Origin: Xenorhabdus mauleonii
Lineage (GTDB): Bacteria; Pseudomonadota; Gammaproteobacteria; Enterobacterales; Enterobacteriaceae
Direction of reading: 5' to 3'
Length of the DNA: 64,000 nucleotides
Assembly (NCBI RefSeq): GCF_900113945.1
Contig: NZ_FORG01000016.1
Span: forward strand, 1-64,000
Positions within the stretch are counted from its first letter, which is position 1, and every line of letters starts with the position of its first letter. The notes below the pieces were generated by a model. It did no database searches. It saw only the letters and a program-made list of their open reading frames with translations, and was not told where the DNA came from. Positions 58,494-64,000 of the stretch are shown in pieces. The translations under genes were made by a program, and so were the position numbers.

Positions 58494-58653
58494 CAGTATC
58501 ATCCTGTTTTAGGGAAAGATTCACGAGATTCAAATATGGTGTTTACCCCACAATAATACACTGGCATTAAATAGCCCAAAAGTCACTCTTCCAACTTTTA
58601 CGGAATCAGTTCATTTTTTCCATATCACAAACATTCAGATCTGTTCATTCAGA

Positions 58654-58710
58654 TTAGCCAGAATATGGTTTACCATGTATAACTCGCAATTTAGTGTTAC
58701 TGAGAATCAT
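58654..58710 (-). pseudogene. Remnant of a P4-type integrase N-terminus
   Basis: An ATG at 58710 on the minus strand reads MILSNTKLRVIHGKPYSG and stops at 58654-58656. It closely matches the start of the truncated integrase at 62433-62632 (MALSDTKLRSIHGKPYQGKS). The rest of the gene is lost. It lies just left of the sbcB 5' fragment, the same relative position as the second integrase. Confidence 0.7.
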
Positions 58711-58800
58711 CGTTTTTAGTACGCGCAGTTTTTAGTATGCACTGTTTTAGGTACACATTTTCGATATGATTTAATTGGCGATGACGGAGAACACACAACA

Positions 58801-58854
58801 TTGAACACCAGTAAAGAACAACAAAGTTTCTACTTTCACGATTATGAATTTTGA
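58801..58854 (+). pseudogene. Displaced 5' end of sbcB
   Basis: A TTG at 58801 with GACGGAG upstream reads (M)NTSKEQQSFYFHDYEF then TGA. This is the exonuclease I N-terminus, including the catalytic DxE start (FHDYE), broken off at the integration point. The functional sbcB begins at 62810 with a different first nine codons but shares the 20-bp repeat. Confidence 0.75.
58828..58847 (+). repeat. Left 20-bp direct repeat of the sbcB island (att-like)
   Basis: TTCTACTTTCACGATTATGA, identical to 62837-62856. The two copies bound the region carrying the fibre, lectin, IS elements and integrase remnant. They match the crossover core of an integrase that uses the sbcB 5' end. Confidence 0.7.
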
Positions 58855-59253
58855 CATCCAATCCATTGTAATATAACTATTTTAATTTTATTAAATTTTT
58901 AATGTACTCGATTTTGTACTCAACCATCAAAGAGCGGCATCACTCTTTACCTACCTCCCCTTCAAATGTCATACCAACCTAGGGAAATTAATAAGCATTA
59001 CGGATTAGGAAGCCTTGCCCTTTACCTTCAACTTTCATCAGTCATCTGACAAATTCTATTAATTTCCCGCCTGTCATTTTATGTCATCCTGCCATCAAAA
59101 ATATGCTACTCACAGAATCACCTTCCAACTGTAATTAGTCAAAATTCATTCTCCAGTATTGATGAACCGATTTTATTGATGTTCACTGGCGGAGAAGTCC
59201 CCCGCCTCATGTTATTTAGCAATGTGTATTGTTGATTAAATGAGGGAATAAAT
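58855..59253. other. Non-coding left end of the island
   Basis: About 400 bases of AT-rich sequence between the displaced sbcB fragment and the fibre gene. No frame is convincing. It should contain the fibre gene promoter; a GAGGG site lies just before the fibre ATG. Confidence 0.5.
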
Positions 59254-60312
59254 ATGAGCAATCGAGACAGTAGCAATTCCGTTGAAGTCCCAACAATGGA
59301 CGAAGTCAGAAAGGCCATTAAAGACGCAATTGCAGAACACGCCGCAAGTCGTAATCATCCAGATGCAACGCTAAAAGATAAGGGATTAGTGTCTCTAAGT
59401 AATGATGTTAATAGCAATAGTGAAACAGCCGCATCAACCCCAAGAGCAGTAAAAACAACATATGATTTAGCTAGTGCAGCCAATCAGAATGCTAACAATG
59501 CAAACAAGGATGCCAATAACGCCAATGACAATGCTAATACTCGCTTAGCAAAAGGCCTGAACGGGGTTGATATTCCAGATAAATCGGCGTTTGTGCGGAA
59601 TATTGGGCTGGGGAATACGCTGAAAGTTGGAGAGTATGGAGTCGGGGCAGATCCAATTTCTTCTCCACAAGCAGGTATTGATGGCAATGCTAACAATTTA
59701 GTGAGGTCGGGGTGGTATGGAGCAGGAGGATATAACACCCTTAACTACTGGTATAATTATGCGCCTATTATGGTCATGACAAGAAGCGGAGGTGATGGTA
59801 CTGGGTCAGTCGCGCAACTTCAGATTAGTGAAAAAGGAATGGGAACTCGTTATCGAGTAAGTAATCAGTGGAGTAAATGGGTATCATTTTATCATACGGG
59901 CAACACAACCAAAGACAATAATGGCGTCCTCAGAGTATCCACCTCCATTATCCAAATTTTCCCCGATGGCAACTTTACCACCAACGTCGAATCTGAAGGT
60001 GCTATTGTTGAACGTCTATCAAAAGGGACTTATCTCATCAAAGGTGTTCAGGGATTCAGTAATGATGGGCAGATAGGCGGTATTGAAATTCCTCGATGCC
60101 AGAATGACCTTCCACTAATCTGGGTTAATCACGACGTTCTGCCTGATGGTTCTATCAAATTAATGACCTACCATCGTGAACATTCAGATGCTCCTGCATT
60201 CGCCAGAAATAGACGAGAAGGCTACACGAGCGGGGATTTGATTGATATTCCCGAGGGTAGATTCATTTCGGTTCGTGTGCAAATGCCTGACACCCAAAAA
60301 TCACAATCTTAA
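59254..60312 (+). CDS. Phage tail fibre protein (short form)
   Basis: A 352-residue fibre-type protein. Residues 35-80 match the phage tail-fibre repeat (ATLKDKGLVSLSNDVNSNSETAASTPRAVK). Residues 80-98 are an Asn/Ala-rich coiled-coil stretch. Residues 130-230 resemble fibre receptor-domain modules (YGAGGYNTLNYWYNYAPIMVM, RYRVSNQWSKWVSFYHTGN). The C-terminal 130 residues form another module ending DIPEGRFISVRVQMPD. The normal base-plate-binding N-terminus is absent, so it is a detached fibre distal part or a stand-alone adhesin. It is 40 bases before the lectin gene. Confidence 0.8.
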   Translation: MSNRDSSNSVEVPTMDEVRKAIKDAIAEHAASRNHPDATLKDKGLVSLSNDVNSNSETAASTPRAVKTTYDLASAANQNANNANKDANNANDNANTRLAKGLNGVDIPDKSAFVRNIGLGNTLKVGEYGVGADPISSPQAGIDGNANNLVRSGWYGAGGYNTLNYWYNYAPIMVMTRSGGDGTGSVAQLQISEKGMGTRYRVSNQWSKWVSFYHTGNTTKDNNGVLRVSTSIIQIFPDGNFTTNVESEGAIVERLSKGTYLIKGVQGFSNDGQIGGIEIPRCQNDLPLIWVNHDVLPDGSIKLMTYHREHSDAPAFARNRREGYTSGDLIDIPEGRFISVRVQMPDTQKSQS

Positions 60313-60352
60313 TTCCTCTATCAATTTCAAAATATCATTTGGAGGTAATACT

Positions 60353-60715
60353 ATGTACGATTGGTCTGGAAATGTTCCTGCAAATGCTGAACAAGGTCAA
60401 CCCACTGGGCTTATCCTTGAAAAAGGAGACGTGATCTCTGTTATTGCCTCTGGCTGGGTTAGGTATACCCTTGACAATACAAATCCCTGGTCTGCTCCTC
60501 AAGGAGTTCCGCCTCTTCCTCCAGGAGGGGGTTTAATTGCAAAAATTGGTGACAGCACCTATGAAATTGGCAATGGTGTACTCCACAGAACAGTCCCTAC
60601 AAATGGTGAATTAACTCTTTTATTTTCAGATAGCCAATATAGCGATAATTCTGGAGATTTTTATGTCAACGTTAAAATAGAATCACGCTATGATCCTCTT
60701 CAAGAAATAAAATAA
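60353..60715 (+). CDS. PA-IL (LecA/PllA)-like lectin
   Basis: A 120-residue protein aligning over its full length with Pseudomonas LecA: WSGNVPANAEQGQPTGLIL, then GDVISVIASGWVRY, then GLIAKIGDS and LTLLFSDSQYSDNSGDFYVNV. The calcium-site residues appear kept (Tyr38, Asp93, Asp98, Asn99). The galactose-contacting His50/Gln53 loop of LecA is replaced by Pro/Gly-rich residues 51-60, so specificity probably differs. Photorhabdus carries a LecA homolog (PllA). A strong GGAGG precedes the ATG at 60353. No signal peptide, as in LecA. It follows the fibre gene by 40 bases and could be co-transcribed. Confidence 0.82.
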   Translation: MYDWSGNVPANAEQGQPTGLILEKGDVISVIASGWVRYTLDNTNPWSAPQGVPPLPPGGGLIAKIGDSTYEIGNGVLHRTVPTNGELTLLFSDSQYSDNSGDFYVNVKIESRYDPLQEIK

Positions 60716-60730
60716 ATAACCTTAATACAT

Positions 60731-60752
60731 AACCCGCAACTTTTTGCGGGTT
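60731..60752 (+). terminator. Terminator after the lectin gene
   Basis: AACCCGCA (60731-60738) pairs with TGCGGGTT (60745-60752); the following bases TAATCATTT are only moderately T-rich. It lies 15 bases after the lectin stop. Confidence 0.65.
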
Positions 60753-60754
60753 AA

Positions 60755-60922
60755 TCATTTCTCTATTTTCACCTGCTCAGTTACTTCATCATCAGCAACC
60801 GCATCTGCTGATTGTTTCTGCCCCCTATTCCACACCAAATCCGCCGGCATCTGCACACGGACATCAAAGCGACAGCCTTCGGGAATATCACAGGGTTTAC
60901 CGTCGTAAAAGGGCACGAAGCC
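60755..60922 (-). pseudogene. C-terminal remnant of another tail-fibre gene, opposite strand
   Basis: On the minus strand an open frame reads GFVPFYDGKPCDIPEGCRFDV, RVQMPADLVW and onward to a stop at 60755-60757. The DIPEG(C)RF-V-RVQMP ending is the same module as the end of the intact fibre at 59254-60312 (DIPEGRFISVRVQMP). No start is left. Upstream on the same strand (60926-60957) another frame ends NIAWPEPPK, a typical phage tail-gene ending, before the IS. Convergent fibre ends recall phage tail-fibre cassettes with alternative tips. Confidence 0.6.
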
Positions 60923-60930
60923 CTATTTTT
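60910..60930. terminator. Small bidirectional terminator in the fibre remnant
   Basis: GGGC and GCCC around ACGAA (60911-60923), followed on the plus strand by TATTTTTATTT and preceded by AAAA on the same strand. It sits between two remnant phage frames on the minus strand. Confidence 0.45.
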
Positions 60931-60957
60931 ATTTCGGCGGTTCCGGCCAGGCGATAT

Positions 60958-61366
60958 TGTAGTGGTTTAATAAATTTGGCCACCTGAACAGAGATGATAT
61001 GCTCACCTCAGAGCAACACAGGTGCCTTGATGAAAAAACGAAATTTCAGTGCAGAATTCAAAATTGAATCCGCTCAGTTGGTTGTGGATCAAAACTATAC
61101 TGTTGCGGATGCTGCGAACGTTATGAATGTCGGGCTTTCCACTATGACCTGGTGGGTAAAGCAGCTGCGGGATGAACGGGCAGGCAAAACACCGAAAGCA
61201 TCCCTCATCACCCCGGAGCAAATTGAGATACGTGAGCTAAAGAAGAAACTTCAACGTATTGAAATGGAAACGAAATATTAAAAAAGTCTACCGCGCTCTT
61301 GATGTCAGACCCCCTGAACCGTTCTCGATAACCGGGAAACTCAGAGCGCATTATCCTGTGGCCACA
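60958..61366 (+). mobile_element. IS3-family element, left part (interrupted)
   Basis: The element begins near TGTAGTGG (60958), interrupts the inverted phage fragments, and carries orfA at 61030-61331. It breaks off at 61366 where a second IS3-family element begins. orfB and the right end are missing. Confidence 0.6.
61030..61331 (+). pseudogene. IS3-family transposase OrfA, frameshifted
   Basis: Starts [21 protein letters not shown], a helix-turn-helix OrfA followed by a leucine-zipper segment ([13 protein letters not shown]). The frame stops early at 61279-61281. Adding one A in the AAA run after ATGGAA (about 61263-61269) restores [15 protein letters not shown] up to a normal stop at 61329-61331. 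So this copy has lost one base and is inactive. Confidence 0.75.
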
Positions 61367-61433
61367 TGTCCTCTTCCCCTAAAATGAGACAACGATAATT
61401 AGATTTTCTGCCCTAATATTTGCAGAGGTCAAC

Positions 61434-61703
61434 ATGAAAAAAGCACGATTGGCTGAAACTCAGGTAGTGAATATTTTAAAGCTCGCCGATTCGGGTATGA
61501 AAGTGGACGATGTCTGCCGCCAAAATGGGATCAGTAATGCCACTTACTACAATTGGAAGTCAAAGTAGGGTGGTATGTAAGCCAATGATATTAAAAGATT
61601 AAAATAACTTGAGGAAGAAAATACCAAGCTTAAAAAGCTATTTGCGGAAGTCAGCCTTGAAAATCATGCCATGAAGGAACTTTTCGCAAAAAAGGGTTGG
61701 TAG
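61434..61703 (+). pseudogene. IS407-type transposase OrfA with internal stops
   Basis: Reads MKKARLAETQVVNILKLADSG and ends its first open stretch at YYNWKSK-stop (about 61566). Two stop codons interrupt the otherwise well conserved helix-turn-helix plus EEENTKLKKLFAE leucine-zipper region. Non-functional. Confidence 0.75.
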
Positions 61704-62419
61704 TGGCCGAGAAAAAATCCTGCGCACAATCGTTGGTTCAGGCGGGTTTGTCGGTCATAAAAGCGTGTCAGTTAACGTCCCTGACGCGTGCAACCTTCTA
61801 TCGTAACGGGATGGATTAGCGTAAAAAAGATAATGTCGTCATTGATGCTATACACGCTGTTTTAGCTAAATCACCTCAAGCAAGCTTCTGGAATTGTTAC
61901 TATCGGCTCAGGTTTCAAGGCTATCCCTTTAACCCTAAACGCAGGTTCAAAAAAGCCCTGGCTCAACGTGAAAAAAGGCCATTAATAGTAACAAGCCAAC
62001 CTAATATTCACTGGGCGTTGGATTTTATGCATGACGCATTATATTGCGGTAAGCGATTCAGAACATTAAATATTATTGATGAGGGAACACGAGAATGTCT
62101 TGCCAGTGAAGTGGACACTTCACTGCCGGCAGAAAGAGTCATTCGAGTCCTTGAACGTTTAAAAACAGAACGAGGCTTGCCTCAACAAATTAGGGTTGAT
62201 AATGGCCCTGAATTAATATCCGCAAAACTATTAAATTATTGTGATAGTCACAATATTGAGTTATGCCATATTCAGCCCGGCAAGCCACAACACAAAGAAA
62301 TGGCGTGGTTTTGGCTGTAGGGTTACAACCAGAATCGATCCCATGAAATTTTAAATCACCTCCCGCCAGAAATATGTCGAAAACAGTTAGAAAATTCCAG
62401 TCAGGTATGTCTCAGTTAA
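61704..62419 (+). pseudogene. IS407-type transposase OrfB, degenerate
   Basis: The rve integrase core is recognisable: WALDFMHDALYCG with the first Asp, VDNGPELIS with the second. The catalytic Glu region (normally YIERFN after GKPQ) is lost: GKPQHKEMAWFWL then stop. A further stop lies near 61818 (GMD-stop). A fragment of orfB continues to the right inverted repeat. Non-functional. Confidence 0.75.
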
Positions 62420-62432
62420 TGAGGAGTGGGCA

Positions 62433-62632
62433 CTAGCATCTCGTAATGATATAGCTGGGTATCTGCCTATGCTGACCCTGTGCTGTTTACCATCCAATCT
62501 ATATCGACACTGAAACGTAATCACTCCTTTGGGTGACACTCGCACACTAAGCCCGTCGATATCTGTTATTTCAGATTTACCTTGATATGGTTTACCATGT
62601 ATGGAACGTAATTTAGTGTCACTAAGAGCCAT
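62433..62632 (-). pseudogene. P4-type integrase truncated by an IS element
   Basis: Reads MALSDTKLRSIHGKPYQGKS, EITDIDGLSVRVSPKGV and on to IGRYPAISLRDA, the N-terminal (DUF4102) domain of P4-family integrases. It is cut at 62433 by the IS inverted repeat, losing the catalytic domain. It starts 178 bases from the current sbcB start and points away from it, the usual arrangement of an integrase beside its attachment site. Confidence 0.82.
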
Positions 62633-62809
62633 ATTATTCTGTACTCGCGATAATTATTAATTTGTACTCATTATGTACTTAAATATCGCATGGACAAAAC
62701 CGGACAGTAAAGAACACAAACAAACCAATAGAGCAAGATTCAATCAAAAATAACTGATGAATAATTTAAAATCAAAAAGATAACTGTTGATAACTTACGG
62801 AAAAAAACT

Positions 62810-64000
62810 TTGTCTACCGATAACAAACAACCATCCTTCTACTTTCACGATTATGAGACGTTTGGCAAACATCCTGCCTTAGATCGCCCTGCCCAATTTG
62901 CGGGAATTCGCACCGACAGTGATTTCAATATCATTGAAGAGCCTTTGGTGGTGTATTGTGCTCCTGCTGACGATTACCTTCCCGACCCTGAAGCGGTGAT
63001 GATTACGGGAATTACACCGCAGTTGGCATTGAAAAAAGGGGTCAATGAAGCTGAATTTGCTCGTCTGATTCACGAAGCATTCAGCAAGCCCAACACATGT
63101 ATTCTTGGATACAACAATATTCGTTTTGATGACGAAGTTAGCCGCAATATTTTTTATCGTAACTTTTACGATCCTTACGCCTATAGTTGGCAAAAAGGTA
63201 ATTCACGTTGGGATTTACTTGATGTATTACGTGCTTGCTATGCCTTGCGTCCAGAAGGTATTGTCTGGCCGGAAAATGATGATGGGCTGCCCAGTTTCAA
63301 ACTGGAACATCTGACAAAAGCCAACGGTGTTGAACATAGTCAAGCCCACGATGCAATGTCCGATGTTTACGCTACCATCGCCATGGCAAAACTGGTGAAA
63401 AAAGCCCAGCCCCGCTTATTTGATTACTTTTTCCAATTGAGAAATAAGCAAAAAATCAGCAATCAAATTGACATTCCGCAAATGAAACCTTTGGTTCATG
63501 TATCGGGAATGTTTGGGACTTTGCGCAGCAATATTAGCCTTATTGCACCTCTGGCATGGCATCCGACAAATCGCAATGCCGTTATCATGTGTGATTTGGC
63601 AGGTGATATTACGCCACTACTGGAACTCAGTGCAGATAAGCTACGTGAACGTTTATATACCCGACGCGATGAGTTGCAACCAGATCAAAGCCCAGTTCCT
63701 ATCAAGTTAGTGCATATCAATAAATGCCCAATTATCGCGCCAGAGAATACGTTACGGTCAGAAGATGCAGAACGAGTCGGATTAGACCGCAATCAATGTG
63801 AGCAAAATTTGGCTATTTTGCGTAATCATCCACAAATCCGGGAAAAGGTTGTTGAATTGTTTTCGCACCCAGAAGAGTTCCCCGAATCTGATAATGTAGA
63901 TGCTAAACTATATAGCGGATTTTTCGGCGATGCCGATAAAACTGCCATGGAAATTATTCGGGAAACTTCCCCACAAAACTTACCGGCCTTGGATTTAACC
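62810..64000 (+). CDS. sbcB: Exodeoxyribonuclease I, 3' end outside window
   Basis: From TTG 62810 the frame reads (M)STDNKQPSFYFHDYETFGKH and stays open for 397 codons to the window edge. It matches E. coli SbcB throughout, including the DEDD exonuclease motif FHDYETFG (Asp14, Glu16), CILGYNNIRFDDEVSRN, and HSQAHDAMSDVYATI. It degrades single-stranded DNA 3'-5' and takes part in recombination and repair. There is no in-frame ATG nearby; the displaced fragment also starts with TTG. The first nine codons and the promoter come from the island side of the 20-bp repeat. Confidence 0.93.
   Translation, partial: MSTDNKQPSFYFHDYETFGKHPALDRPAQFAGIRTDSDFNIIEEPLVVYCAPADDYLPDPEAVMITGITPQLALKKGVNEAEFARLIHEAFSKPNTCILGYNNIRFDDEVSRNIFYRNFYDPYAYSWQKGNSRWDLLDVLRACYALRPEGIVWPENDDGLPSFKLEHLTKANGVEHSQAHDAMSDVYATIAMAKLVKKAQPRLFDYFFQLRNKQKISNQIDIPQMKPLVHVSGMFGTLRSNISLIAPLAWHPTNRNAVIMCDLAGDITPLLELSADKLRERLYTRRDELQPDQSPVPIKLVHINKCPIIAPENTLRSEDAERVGLDRNQCEQNLAILRNHPQIREKVVELFSHPEEFPESDNVDAKLYSGFFGDADKTAMEIIRETSPQNLPALDLT
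62837..62856 (+). repeat. Right 20-bp direct repeat of the sbcB island (att-like)
   Basis: TTCTACTTTCACGATTATGA, identical to 58828-58847. It lies in codons 10-16 of the functional sbcB. The reading frame is preserved through the repeat, so integration leaves an intact gene with a new 5' end. Confidence 0.7.

Larger units (their letters stand above)
61367..62432 (+). mobile_element. Degenerate IS3-family (IS407-like) element
   Basis: Imperfect 24-bp terminal inverted repeats are visible: TGTCCTCTTCCCCTAAAATG + AGAC (61367-61390) and its counterpart at 62409-62432. It holds broken orfA (61434-61703) and orfB (61704-62419). It has landed in the first IS3 element and truncates the integrase on its right; the short flanking bases do not match, so deletion has followed insertion. 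Confidence 0.75.

Noticed and set aside
61869-62320. A functional transposase
   Set aside because: The catalytic Glu region is deleted and stop codons precede it, so only a remnant is annotated.

Overview
The window reads as a chromosomal segment of a Xenorhabdus/Photorhabdus-type member of the Enterobacterales (Morganellaceae side). Housekeeping proteins are close to their E. coli orthologs and mostly in E. coli order (icd–rluE–nudJ–mnmA–hflD–purB–phoPQ–roxA–pepT–cobB–lolEDC–mfd–ndh–nagZ–thiK–lpoB–hinT–ycfH–holB–tmk–mltG–pabC–fab cluster–rpmF–yceD–maf–rluC–rne). The species group is inferred from ERIC elements, a LecA/PllA-type lectin and the general style of the genes, not from a database match.

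Region 1 (1 to about 15.19 kb) is one arm of a lambdoid prophage lying against the 3' end of icd. A divergent immunity region (cro 6644-6871 on minus, a short cI-like repressor 6950-7396 on plus) splits it. The minus-strand arm runs cro, a YmfL-type regulator, a replication protein, a Rha/KilAC antirepressor, DUF968, antiterminator Q, an orphan DNA methyltransferase and probably a holin cut by the window edge. The plus-strand arm is a lambda pL-like operon ending in xis and int. A 13-bp operator (GTACTTTTGGTAC type) occurs twice at cro/cI and three times at the pL-like promoter. Between cI and pL, the place of rexAB in lambda, sits an AT-rich two-gene cassette: a GNAT acetyltransferase with a PUA-like C-terminal half, overlapping an ASCH-domain gene. 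This is the best candidate here for an undescribed system.

Region 2 (15.2-58.5 kb) is core genome: isocitrate dehydrogenase, RNA modification, the PhoPQ two-component system, lipoprotein export (LolCDE), transcription-coupled repair (Mfd), NADH dehydrogenase II, cell-wall functions (NagZ, LpoB, MltG), the fatty-acid/phospholipid cluster (yceD-rpmF-plsX-fabH-fabD-fabG-acpP-fabF-pabC-mltG-tmk-holB-ycfH) and RNase E with its long leader. nagK, ptsG and ycfL, present at these junctions in E. coli, are absent. Two ERIC-family repeats lie in intergenic gaps. Notable variants are a PhoQ with a lysine-rich insert in its sensor domain and a YcfJ homolog without its glycine zipper.

Region 3 (58.6-64 kb) is a small decayed island inserted into the 5' end of sbcB. 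A perfect 20-bp direct repeat (58828-58847 and 62837-62856) lies in sbcB codons 10-16. The displaced sbcB start remains at 58801-58854, and the functional sbcB now starts at 62810 and runs off the window. Inside are a phage tail-fibre gene, a LecA-like lectin, an inverted fibre-gene remnant, two nested broken IS3-family elements and a truncated P4-type integrase. A second integrase remnant lies outside the left repeat, so the site has probably been used more than once.
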